64,000 bases of DNA from Poronia punctata (taxonomy: Eukaryota > Ascomycota > Sordariomycetes > Xylariales > Xylariaceae): NCBI GenBank assembly GCA_022579005.1, contig MU401509.1, forward strand, positions 62,001 through 126,000, given 5' to 3'. Position 1 is the first letter of the stretch, and every line of letters starts with the position of its first letter. A program made the position numbers and the translations under genes. Positions 44,587 to 54,842 of this stretch are shown here, one piece after another. The notes beneath the pieces are model-generated. The model was not told the origin of the DNA, made no database searches, and saw only the letters and a list, made by a program, of their open reading frames with translations.

Positions 44587-46295
44587 GCTGTTAAGATTTG
44601 TGTATGGTATGTTAGTAGAGACGCAACTTCACCGGTATTAGTGTGTATCCGGAGCTTGGCCATATATTGTGAGATGATAAAGGGGTCAGGTGATGAAGGT
44701 TACGGTACAGAGCCTGTATTGATAAACTACTTATACTAAAGCATGTGATGGGAGCAAACGGACAAGCAAACGGATGTTTCCAGTGCCGTACTACAAAGAT
44801 AAGGTACCCGTGTGTCTAGAATGGCCAGCGCATTGCAAGCCATCCGGCAAGGTAAATTATGTACCTTTCTGTTTGTCGAGTTGGAAATATTATCCAGCAT
44901 ACGAACTTTAACAGAGGGGGACAGGCGGACAAACAGAGCTGCAACCACCAAACTTATCAAACCCCTAACCCTAAACTTAATTAAGTCTTTGCCAGGTATG
45001 ACATTGTGACTCAATTATTCAACAACAGCTTGTTTTGAGTTTTCTTGTTTGCAAGTACCACGTTGGGCAACAATTACTTTTCTTCCGGGTTGAAATCACA
45101 CAAGGCCTTGTGCAGGAAACTTTTTGTCAAAGCTACCTAATGTAGATATAAATACTAAGTTACCTACCTACCTTAGGTACCTTATGTACCTACATACTCA
45201 TGTTCACACTGCGCAAGATATACGTGTGTTTAAAACAAGTTTACTTTAGTTTGAGCACATGATTTATCTAAGCAAAATACTTAACTAACCTAGAGGGGTT
45301 AGTATATGTTGCATACAATCCTTTATTTATTGATTTACTTACTTACTTACTTACTTACTTTCTAGGTTATAAGTAGGGATGTTTTAAAAGGAAGAAGATT
45401 TATAGTGTATACGTGTAAAAGCCTGACCATGGTAGGGATATATATATAGGGGTTGGTTTTTTTTTAATAGCAAAATAAACAGGTATTTTTTTTTTTATAA
45501 AACTATCTAAAGAAAGAGGGTCGACAACAGGTAGGTAAGTAGGTACTGTCTATCATGTATACGTTTCTTGCATATAAATTTCTCTTAGTAAGCATAGGAC
45601 TGAACTTCTCTAACTTAAGGGCGTCTACCTAATCTGCCTAACTAAGAAACTCTTTACTTATCAATCCTAAAAGGTTAAGCAGAAAGCAGAAAAAGCCGTA
45701 AAGTATTATATATATATATATATATTTACTATTACACAGAATTAATTTAGACTAGAGTAGACTAGACTAGGTAATGTACCTAATGATATGTATGCAATGC
45801 TTTTTATCAAACAAACAATGCCTTTCTGAAAGCCAAGCCACATATGACAAAAGACAAAAGACAAAAGACAAAACATGCCCCAAAAGACCAGAAACACCTC
45901 AACAATGCAATGCAGGTTGGTTTGGGGGTGGCAGGCAGGTAGGTAGGTCTATTGCTAACAAGACACAAGACATGAAGTGTATGGGCAAAATATAACATCT
46001 CTGTCAAGTACACAAACGGGAAAAGAGACGATATGATAAAAAGCAGAAAAGGGGGATGATTTCCTTCCTTCCTCAAGCTCTACTCCTCTTTTTGGAAGGT
46101 GTAGGGGGGAATGGTTTCCGACTGTCCTGTCCAATTGCTTGTTTCTTGGGTTGGACTCAAGTCGATGTAATAAGCAACCAACAGGGATAATTGGCGCAAT
46201 CGAAAGGCCACACCAAGTATATACCGTTTAATCACTACAATCTAGGTTAGTAAAAATATAATAACCAAATCAACCGAAAGGAAAGGGCGGGCTTA
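44587..46295. other. Intergenic region, AT-rich with simple repeats
   Basis: About 1.7 kb with (CTTA)n at 45335-45360, (TA)n at 45708-45725, (ACAAAAG)n near 45849-45872 and TAGG runs. The 3' end of the phospholipase D gene is at its right border. No gene was recognised. Confidence 0.5.
45335..45360. repeat. (CTTA)n tetranucleotide run
   Basis: Six units of TTAC/CTTA in AT-rich intergenic DNA, with a (TA)n run at 45708-45725 close by. Confidence 0.85.
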
Positions 46296-49200
46296 CTAAA
46301 TTTCCTTGGGAGCCAACAAGTCAGCCTGATATAACCAGTGGTTATCCTTCTCCTCTGTCTCGAGCCAGTCGTAAGGAAACTGGACAAGATGGCCCTGAAT
46401 CATATTACAACATTCCTCCGCGTCCTCACGACTGAGTACATCGTATGGGAAGATGGGACCCCTTCGGCTGCCCTTAGTAGCCGTCCGGCGTCGCCGACGC
46501 ACAGAACTCTGATTGTAGATGGTGCTTGTGGTGTGTGAATCGGGAGCCGATTTTTCAGAAGTCGAGAACGTTGCCCGTCTATCTTGTTGCTTCTTCTCAT
46601 TTTGCGCTTCATTCGTTGATAGGTCATCAAATGTCGGGAAAGGTGCTTCTTCGGTCGAGTGGGTTGCCGGAGTTTCTAGCGACGGCTTGGCAGGGGATTT
46701 TTCATTAAACTTTTCCGCCTCACCGTTCGTGCTGGCCTGTCCCCCACTTCCCGGACGGTCAGAGGATGCAGTCGGAAGCTTCTCTTTCATGGTCTCCAAA
46801 GCACCGTCGACGGCTGAAGGTTTCGGTTCCATTGCGTATCCAGCATCGTCTTTCTCTCCTTGCAGTTTCTCCAATATGCCCGGACCTACTACTGCGCCTG
46901 CTGGCGCGGCTACGCCCGCAGCTGCGGCCCCGACGTTTGGTGTTTGCGGTTTGGTGCTCTCTTCCTCACTCTTGCCGAACATGCTCTCGGCAAACTTGGT
47001 CGAATATTCGACGAACTCGTGGTAGTCCTTCCATGTGGCCACCTCGCTATCCGGCATACATCTGAATACACGACGGTATAGGAGCGTGTTGTTGCGAGCT
47101 ACCCTGGTCCAGACATCATCCCAGAACGAAGGAGTGACTGGGTCGCGCATGCAGTCCTTGTTGATCTTGGCAGGTTCAATGTCTGAGAGCAACGGGTTGT
47201 GCGGCTCAGAGCTGTGTCGTCCAGAGTCGTCGTGCCGGCTGGATGAGCCTCCAGTATCTGAACCTTCTGGCACAGGGGTAGCTTGCTCCGGAACGGTCAA
47301 ATAACTTCCGTGTCTGGAGGTCCGGCCCGTCGGTTCTTCATGTGTCGAAATTCGATTTGCTTCATTTTCTGTGGGTTTGGCTGGGGACTTTGCTGGTAAC
47401 CCTGTGCGATGAAGGAGAACCTCACGACCGTTGATGACGGCCGAGTCACTACCGAGATCTAAGCCTTTCTCTTGTGCCTCTTTCCAATGGTCTGCACCGT
47501 AGCCCTCTACGTCGGCAACACTGCTAGTCTTGCGCTTGGCACGCTTAGGCGATTTGCCCTTGGAGCTGGACGAGATGGAGGACGATGATGATGACGATGA
47601 ATAATCCGCGCCATTACCGTCGACCTCGGCGTCATGGTTGAAGCTTCTCGTGTGCAGGGATACCGGTCTTGGCATATGCGTGCTTGCCTGAGCTTGGGCA
47701 GAACTTTCCGCGACGGGGTGTTCGAACCTATCATCGTAGATCTGATCCATGTCGGCTTCAAACTCATCGTTTGCATTCAGCTCCGCCCCTCTGTCTTCTT
47801 CGGTAATAGCATCGACATCCAGGCCGAGATGTTCTCGCATAAGTCTCATGCGGAGCGTGTGAGCAAATCTACCAACACGGTATGGCTCACCAGCCATCGT
47901 AGACCACATCATATCTGCATCCCGGACGACGGCAGCAGTCTCAGAGTCCCGGTTGCCCAGCATAGACCGCTCATTAATATTGGCAGATCCGATCAAAGCG
48001 ACCCGGTCGTCCACGATGATGGTTTTGGCATGGATGTAGAGCTGCTCCGTCACGAGGGCGTCCTTCTTCCCCATACGACCCCAGTTACGCAAACTGAAGA
48101 AGCTGATGTAAGCCTCCGGGTTGATCCCCGCTGCCTCGAGACGGCCGAAAATAGAGTGCGGTCCTCTACAGATGCTACGGTATTGGAATTGCATAATCAG
48201 CCTCACACTGCTTCCCTCGGCTTGGTCCACCGTGTTTTGGAACCCAGGCATCAGCGGGATGAGAATACAGCAGCGCCAATCCTCGTCGTTCTGATGTGCT
48301 CTTAGTATTCTCTCTACAAGAGCATCTCCTATGCGGTTGACCACCTTGGTATTCAACGTTTCGGTGCTGGTGATGAAGAATTGGTTTTCCATGTAAACAA
48401 AGTGCTCCGACTCCTCAATCAGCTTGACATAGGCCGTCTGGATACTGTGCTCTCTGACGTCCTTGGGGAAGCCGAGTGACCAGTCGCCTGCCGACCGCAG
48501 CATCTGTACTTCACACGTGCCGGATAGGCCAAAGCTGGCCAGGTCCACCTCGTGGGCGTCTGGCGGCGGGAGTAAAAAGGGGGTGGGTCGTGTAGGTTTC
48601 CGTTCGCGTCGGAGGTAGTTCCATCTCTGCACAAAATGCCGAGTCAGATCTCTCGCGGGCTGACCGGCAACCTGCATCGCGATATCGTGCCATGGCATGC
48701 GTGGAACTCTACTCCTATCGTACATTTCGGCGTACGGCTCGTCCAATTTGAAAAAGTCGAGAACTCGCGGGTTCGAGTAGTCCTTTCCAGGGAATAGCTG
48801 ACAATGCTCCGCATCTCTAGGCGCATCATCGTCGGGCTCCATACCTGTAGGCCGGTCGTCGTTGATCGGATGTTGCGGGTTGTCCCATCGACCGAAGCAC
48901 AGATCGATACCTCCGAGGAAGGCTACATCGTGGTCGACGATACATATTTTCTCATGGTGGGCATAGAAGAATTGGTTCTTCTTGAGTTGATTAGGAGACC
49001 TCAACACCATGATGTTGTCGTGCAAGTTGAGAAGCGAAAACTTGGTGTACTCGGAGTCGATCGGAATAGCCTGTTCTACGTTGCGGTAGACGATGACGAA
49101 TACTTTGACCCCTTCCCTGGCCTTTTTCTGTAGCAGCCGGTCGAGTCGCCACTTCTGGCTGATGCAGGCTGGCCGACGCATGTATAATTCAGGGCTCAAC

Positions 49201-51839
49201 CACCAGTCGTGGATGTAGATGACGTCCTGGGCCATGCTAATAGCACGAGAGACGTTCCACATGTAGTCACGGCCGTCGACAAGCCACTGGGCAAACGCAT
49301 TGGTCCTCACAGGGGCAAAACTGCCAAATCTGTGAGGCTCGGCCCATTTGGTTTGCCTCAGCATGTCCGTCACCGACAACTCAAACTGCTTCAGAATAGT
49401 CTGGTTTCGGGAGAAAAGCTTGATCTTTCTCTCTGCCGTAAACAACTTGAGGCTGTGATGTTTATGGGAAGCCTCGTCATCGGTAAACTGGCCCGTCTCC
49501 TTGTTCTTGCCCTTGTCTGCACCTCCTTTGATCTTCTTGCCGAACCGTTTTAACTTGCTCTTCTTGGACTCGACTCGGAAGTGGGGGTCCACGAGGTAGA
49601 CATCGTATATATTCATGCTCGCAGGAGATTCGACCACGGCGATATAGTTTTGGCGGACCAGGAACCACTTGCGCGTGTGCCTTGCTATGACTTTCTGTGG
49701 CGTCAAAACCCGTCGAAAGTCGATGCCTTTTGTAGACTGGATATGCAAGTAGCACTCTTTGCCGTGGAAGTTGCCCTCTGCTGCTAGACGAACACCTAGA
49801 GCAGACAGCTCCAAGAACTTGCACAGCCGGTTGCTGTCCGGCCGGAACATGAGCCAGTGTATCATATCTTGGAGATATCGTTCCAACGTCTTACGCTGCT
49901 TCTCTATATACCTCCTTTGCAACGCCGCCACGTTTTGGGGGTTTAGTGCGGAACCTTCACGGCTCTCAACCAGGCCAGAAGACTGTCGGCGGGGGAGAAA
50001 TGTATTCATGCGACTCTTTTTCCTGCCCGTGTTAGGACGCCTCTCGGCATCACTTGCCGTGCCCTCAGCCGCCGTCATTTCACCTGCAGTGCCTTCGGCT
50101 GCCGTCTCATCGGCCCTGGGACCGCCGGGCCTTTCTTCTTCGTCGGATATGTCCCGGTTTTGGTATGATCTGAGGTAAGGGAACGCCTTTCTAGGGAATG
50201 CCGGCTGCTTCGGACGTCCACGCGGATTAGAACTCGTTGCTATTGGCCGATCGTTCTTCAACGTCAACCGGTACTTCCAGTGCATGTTCCAAATCTCTCG
50301 AATACTACGAGTGACGGTCCAGCTCATCCGGCTCATTCCACTTCCATATTCCAGCGAGATGGTAAACAACGAGTGCCTCTCGCTCGTGCTGTCTTCGGGG
50401 CAGCTGTCGATGACGCGTATGTTTAGCTGCTCCAGGAGAACTGGGATGCGTTTATTACCATGTTCGTCGCGTTGCAGCATACTGGCAAGAATCATGACAG
50501 CAGGGGTCACAGCACGGAGTTCTGCCATCAGTTCGGCCGACTTGTAAAAGTCCAACTGATCAGTCTTCTTTTTGCCCAGCATCTTTAGCGTGTGCTTGAC
50601 CTGTTTCCACCGCTGTGCGCCAAAGGTCGCTGCCCTCTCCGAACTAAGGAAGGGCCGCCTAGGTGTGGTGGTGAGGGCTTCGCCGTCAGAGACGCCTCCG
50701 GTGCCAAACATTTCGGATATCCTACGGCGATGTCCAAGCGGCCGGGGGCCTGGGCTCTCGGCTTCTTCGGCAGTCGCATTGCCGTCTCGCCGCTGTGCAC
50801 CGATCCAGGAATTACCACGCCTCCAACCAGGTCTCCGCCTAGCCAGTTGATCGCGGCCTTCGCCCTCGGATAATCCGCCACGTTCGGCATTTTCAGGCAT
50901 AGTCGAGCGCCTGACAAGGGTCTGGAACCGACCACCCACTCCTGGCGAGCCCGCCTCTTCCGGTCGGGGCGTATTTGGTGCGGTGAAGACGTCCAACTGC
51001 TTAAGACGGCGCTTCATTCGCTTTCTCCTCTTCATTTTCGGCGCCTCTCTCCCCTGGCCTTCGTCGCCGCTTTCCTCCACGTCGGCGTCACTGCCTTGCT
51101 CCTCATTCAAAGTATCTGGCAAATGGTAAGACCTGCTCATAACGGGAGAGCTGCCGGCAGAAGAAGCTCCATATTCGGTTAAACCCGGTGCCCGGGGAGG
51201 TTGCATTGGTCCGGTCGTACCCAGTGTAGATTTGAGTCTAGACATCCATCTTTCACTCCGTGACCGGCCCGTCATGTCAGCCTCATCCCAAGAGCCCTGT
51301 CTAGAATGCGGTAGTCGGGGGGGTTCGAGCACGGTATCGGTACCTGCGAATTGGACACTCCGCCGACCTGGGGAAACTGGCTCGTCTGGGAGAATCTCAT
51401 CTTGATCCGGGATATGAGCAGCGAGTCTCCGCCTAGGCGAGGCTAACTGGATGGGAGAAGCGCTCCTAGGTATATCTTCGTTCAAGAATCTTTCCACGGA
51501 TGTACTGCTGTCCTGTGGCTGAGCTCCATTCGCGCCATTTTGCCCGGTCTCCAGCCTCAGCTGTTCTGCCAGTTCGCTTATCTGGGCTTGGGATATAGGT
51601 GTGTCGCGAAGTCGGACTCGACCGGTAGGCAGAGACTTGTTGGTCGAGGATTGCGCGGCATCGTTCAGGTTCAGAGAAGTAGTTCGAGGGCTCGCGGTGA
51701 TCGGCGAATTCGATCCATCTTGACCGACAGAGGGGTTAGACATGGTTCCCCGTCTGTAGGGAGGCTTGTCCAGGCGCGTAAACGTTGGGGGTATGACGCA
51801 ATCTATAGTCGGTTGGAATCTATAAGTGGAGGGTAACAA
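46296..51839 (-). CDS. SPO14: Phospholipase D (Spo14/PLD1 type)
   Basis: One uninterrupted exon of 1847 codons. The N-terminal 430 residues are Ser/Pro/Arg-rich and likely disordered. A PX-like region follows (about 455-565, including HSLFTISLEYGSG) and a PH-like region (about 640-825, including HTRKWFLVRQNYIAVVE). Both HKD catalytic motifs are intact: HEKICIVDHDVAFLGG at about 960 and HAKTIIVDDRVALIGSANIN at about 1270. The C-terminus has PVTPSFWDDVW and ends with FPYDWLETEEKDNHWLYQADLLAPKEI, typical of fungal PLD1. The enzyme hydrolyses phosphatidylcholine to phosphatidic acid and choline at membranes and acts in secretion and sporulation in yeast. The ATG at 51839 or the one 32 codons later (MSNPSVGQDG) could be the start; the latter looks more like the family's beginning. 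Confidence 0.95.
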   Translation of the reverse strand: MLPSTYRFQPTIDCVIPPTFTRLDKPPYRRGTMSNPSVGQDGSNSPITASPRTTSLNLNDAAQSSTNKSLPTGRVRLRDTPISQAQISELAEQLRLETGQNGANGAQPQDSSTSVERFLNEDIPRSASPIQLASPRRRLAAHIPDQDEILPDEPVSPGRRSVQFAGTDTVLEPPRLPHSRQGSWDEADMTGRSRSERWMSRLKSTLGTTGPMQPPRAPGLTEYGASSAGSSPVMSRSYHLPDTLNEEQGSDADVEESGDEGQGREAPKMKRRKRMKRRLKQLDVFTAPNTPRPEEAGSPGVGGRFQTLVRRSTMPENAERGGLSEGEGRDQLARRRPGWRRGNSWIGAQRRDGNATAEEAESPGPRPLGHRRRISEMFGTGGVSDGEALTTTPRRPFLSSERAATFGAQRWKQVKHTLKMLGKKKTDQLDFYKSAELMAELRAVTPAVMILASMLQRDEHGNKRIPVLLEQLNIRVIDSCPEDSTSERHSLFTISLEYGSGMSRMSWTVTRSIREIWNMHWKYRLTLKNDRPIATSSNPRGRPKQPAFPRKAFPYLRSYQNRDISDEEERPGGPRADETAAEGTAGEMTAAEGTASDAERRPNTGRKKSRMNTFLPRRQSSGLVESREGSALNPQNVAALQRRYIEKQRKTLERYLQDMIHWLMFRPDSNRLCKFLELSALGVRLAAEGNFHGKECYLHIQSTKGIDFRRVLTPQKVIARHTRKWFLVRQNYIAVVESPASMNIYDVYLVDPHFRVESKKSKLKRFGKKIKGGADKGKNKETGQFTDDEASHKHHSLKLFTAERKIKLFSRNQTILKQFELSVTDMLRQTKWAEPHRFGSFAPVRTNAFAQWLVDGRDYMWNVSRAISMAQDVIYIHDWWLSPELYMRRPACISQKWRLDRLLQKKAREGVKVFVIVYRNVEQAIPIDSEYTKFSLLNLHDNIMVLRSPNQLKKNQFFYAHHEKICIVDHDVAFLGGIDLCFGRWDNPQHPINDDRPTGMEPDDDAPRDAEHCQLFPGKDYSNPRVLDFFKLDEPYAEMYDRSRVPRMPWHDIAMQVAGQPARDLTRHFVQRWNYLRRERKPTRPTPFLLPPPDAHEVDLASFGLSGTCEVQMLRSAGDWSLGFPKDVREHSIQTAYVKLIEESEHFVYMENQFFITSTETLNTKVVNRIGDALVERILRAHQNDEDWRCCILIPLMPGFQNTVDQAEGSSVRLIMQFQYRSICRGPHSIFGRLEAAGINPEAYISFFSLRNWGRMGKKDALVTEQLYIHAKTIIVDDRVALIGSANINERSMLGNRDSETAAVVRDADMMWSTMAGEPYRVGRFAHTLRMRLMREHLGLDVDAITEEDRGAELNANDEFEADMDQIYDDRFEHPVAESSAQAQASTHMPRPVSLHTRSFNHDAEVDGNGADYSSSSSSSSISSSSKGKSPKRAKRKTSSVADVEGYGADHWKEAQEKGLDLGSDSAVINGREVLLHRTGLPAKSPAKPTENEANRISTHEEPTGRTSRHGSYLTVPEQATPVPEGSDTGGSSSRHDDSGRHSSEPHNPLLSDIEPAKINKDCMRDPVTPSFWDDVWTRVARNNTLLYRRVFRCMPDSEVATWKDYHEFVEYSTKFAESMFGKSEEESTKPQTPNVGAAAAGVAAPAGAVVGPGILEKLQGEKDDAGYAMEPKPSAVDGALETMKEKLPTASSDRPGSGGQASTNGEAEKFNEKSPAKPSLETPATHSTEEAPFPTFDDLSTNEAQNEKKQQDRRATFSTSEKSAPDSHTTSTIYNQSSVRRRRRTATKGSRRGPIFPYDVLSREDAEECCNMIQGHLVQFPYDWLETEEKDNHWLYQADLLAPKEI

Positions 51840-53917
51840 TGATGGATACGCGACTGTCGGTCAGAGCAAGCATAATTTGGAGATGCTTGTGAATCCGGCT
51901 TTATAATACGTTTGCTATCCCAATTCACGGTCGTGGCTCGTAGCGTGGCAAGTCGAGAAAAAGGCCGTCGGAAAGACCAAGAGTAAGCAGTGGTAGTAGC
52001 ACTGGCGAGGTTTGTTGGTTATTTTTGGTATCGATGTCAGTGAGCGGCACAAAGGTCCAACCCTGAGAGCCTGAACCAAGATTTGTACTGCTGGAATCCC
52101 CCTCTGGCAGGACAACAACAATGGAAATACCAAGCGATAGCTTATCCGATAGAACCCGGAGGGCTTATCTTCCTAGTGCCAATGCACATCAATTGGACAA
52201 TTCCACGTGTTGCAACAAGAAAATGTCAATTTTGAGGTGAATATGGTCATCTTACTCTGAGGTAAGGTCGCGACGAGAGGCAGGAGGTATGCAGCCCGTC
52301 TCCTGACTGTGGATACCCGAGAGTAAATAAGGGTGTCTCTGAAACCCAACTTGGCTAAGCGGTTAACAAGGGTCATGAGGGGCACATGGGGGCAGCATCG
52401 TGGTGACATGGATCACTAAAACTCCTTGTGTGTAACTTCAAGGTACCTAGGTATGTGTAGGTACCGAGTTATGATCCCAAGCACTACCTCATGCGGCCCG
52501 GTTGCCCCCTTAACCAACTCTGTCAAGATAACACTGCAAAACTAATATAGTATTTTCTATCTTCTTACAAAAGGAGTAACTGTGGGCTACCAACTCACAT
52601 ATCTACCCATTACAAGTGCCTTTGCGTGAACAGATTTACCACTCTGAAAGTACATTTCACAAAGTCCAATTCGGTACTTGGTGAAACAAAAGCAGAGATC
52701 GACAGTGGATCATTGCCAAGTGTCAGTCCATACACTCTAAAGGCAAGCAGACCCACTGCGTTGACTTGCGCCAATTGTCCCCACCCCCAAAATTCCCCTT
52801 TTGCCGACTTGCTTCTTCCATCCCAGCATTGAGAGAGCGAGCAGCTGATAGAGTCACTTACTCGTACTCATGTACTAAGAAAGTATGCTTGTGATACAGA
52901 CTTTGAGTCTTCACGTTGCTCTTTACTGGCACCGAGCCAACCAGTTGCGTGCTTCTTGTTAACAGTACCTTGTTTTATAACGCCAAGGCCCCCCTAGAAG
53001 ACACGCTAGCCCTCAAGCTTTTAATATGATGCCCCTATTCCAGATTCGAATTTCCTATTCATCCTTGGCAATGACTTGGCAGGGCCTCGACAAAGAATTA
53101 ACACGAGTGAAAAGACATGAATTCAGGGCATTCGAGAACGTCAAAACATGTTGTTGTCTTTTATCATCTTCCAAGATGAGAACTGCAACAGTTCAAAACG
53201 TCACCAAAAACGCTACAAAATGGAAATCACCAGACAACAAGATACGCGATATGATTATGTATCACACTTCTTCTCAGGTTGAATGGCGATAACAGTGCTG
53301 TTACAATTGCGGTCAACCCCGAACTCCATGCCATCGGGCAACTCGTGAAAGCACGCAAAAGATGCGGTTAGCTATATTTCCATGTTCGCCTTGACAAAGG
53401 GGTAGGTATCATCATACACCCTATCTCAGAATGATCTAGGCATATCCGTCTCTTTATTCAACCTCTCCGACCCAACCCCTATCCACAAAACACACAATAG
53501 CACAGGATGTCGGTAGACTACAAGTCATTGTTTCCTTGTTTCACTCTCCCCTTAAAGGTCTCCTATGTGAAAACACAACCCAAACACAATGCCTTGTCAT
53601 ATATCCGAAACAGAAAACCCCAACCTAATCAATCCAGCATGTCTTTAAAAGGAGCACAAACAAAGAATCGCCCCCCGAGAAGTATAGGACAAGAGTCTTC
53701 CAAGCCGATATAAATCTATTTTCCATCTACATCAACATAAACACAGCTCAATCACCAAATTCCCACTTGCCCAACAACAACAACAACAACAACAACAACC
53801 ATTAGGCACACAGATCTTATAAGTCATTCCACCCCGCCAACCCTTACAAGAAGCAAAAACAAGGTAATTCCCAAATCCCTAGTTACACACGTATTTTATA
53901 AAGCACGCACCACAATA
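51840..53917. other. Intergenic/promoter region
   Basis: About 2 kb upstream of the phospholipase D gene. A (CAA)n run is at about 53776-53800. The scattered short frames have no recognisable motif. Confidence 0.5.
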
Positions 53918-54106
53918 ATGTGTCAATACACAATCAAAGCATTAGCATGCGGCTGCCGCATCGGCCCGGCAAAGTTGGACCAGAAATGCGGCCATCCCCG
54001 AGCCACATGTGTCGAGAATCCCAGTATTCTCATCCTGCCGCGGAATTGCAACGATGCGAGGAATCATGTGGAAGATGGGGAGAGGGAGAGGGAGAGTTGT
54101 TTGTAA
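53918..54106 (+). CDS. Hypothetical small cysteine-containing protein
   Basis: A 62-residue frame starting MCQYTIKALACGCRIG and containing seven cysteines (CGHPRATC and PRNCND among them). Many fungal genomes have short proteins of this general style (an N-terminal MC, then spaced cysteines), but I cannot name a family. No signal peptide is seen, so a secreted effector is unlikely. The last third (GERERES) is simple-sequence and may not be coding. Confidence 0.3.
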   Translation: MCQYTIKALACGCRIGPAKLDQKCGHPRATCVENPSILILPRNCNDARNHVEDGERERESCL

Positions 54107-54842
54107 TGGCCGTTACTTGAGGTAAGAATAGGTAAATGGAAATATGCTGTTTGTTGACTGATACGCTTTTCCCCTTTTCTGGGGGGGGGGCTGGTTACTA
54201 CGAGTAGGCCGTGTCATTTCAGCTGAAGAGTATTAAAGAAAAAATTTACTCAGGCCCACGGGATAGTGCAGGCTATGCTGGTACATAGTCGCAATACTAT
54301 TCATTCAAGAAACAAAAGAAATAAGGGAGATAATAAAATAGTATTTAATAATTTTATACTTATACACGTAGATTAAATAATAAAAAAACCCTTTAAAAAA
54401 AAGTATGGCCAAAAGGAAAACGTACAACACTGGGGATTCGCTGGTCGTCACCGACCCAACTACTGATCCAGCGGTATGTAGCTTAGCTATGGGGGAGCGG
54501 ACGGGACCCCGCGTTCTCTACATCCTATGGTCGTACGTGATATACTCTCTTGTTTTCAGGATATATAAACCCCCCTTTTTTTTTGGTTGTAGGCCGAATG
54601 TTGGAAGCCTTGAAAACTTGCGAGATGCTCTTGTAGACCAGACTAACCGCTGTCCAAAGGTAGGCAGATTACCTACTTAGGTATATAAGGTACAGACAAA
54701 CCTGATGAAAACAGTAACGCTATCGTTATGGTATATCATCTACCCCTTTCTTACTCTCTCTAATGGGTAATTCCCCGTCTACCTCTACCGAATTCCCATA
54801 TACCCATCTCTCATATTCCCCCTGATCCAAAACCAACGCTAT
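54107..54842. other. Intergenic region containing a 5S rRNA gene
   Basis: AT-rich DNA flanks the 5S gene at 54419-54538. No protein gene is supported before the MFS stop codon. Confidence 0.5.
54419..54538 (-). rRNA. 5S ribosomal RNA gene, copy 2
   Basis: 120 nt on the minus strand, starting ACGTACGACCATAGG and ending GTTGTACGTT. Helix I forms from ACGTAC with GTACGT. It is collinear with copy 1 and has the same length, with substitutions in pairs: in helix I an A-U in copy 1 becomes G-C, and in helix II CTGG/CCGG becomes GTAG/CTAC. Downstream is an 8-T run that would serve as a Pol III terminator. The paired changes argue that both copies are under selection for structure. Confidence 0.93.

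Noticed and set aside
46338..50935. Many frames antisense to or overlapping the phospholipase D gene
   Set aside because: They are shadows of a long intact coding exon.
38052..54538. Two similar 120-bp segments as a dispersed transposon-like repeat
   Set aside because: On the minus strand both are 5S rRNA genes with paired ends and T-run terminators, so the similarity is explained.
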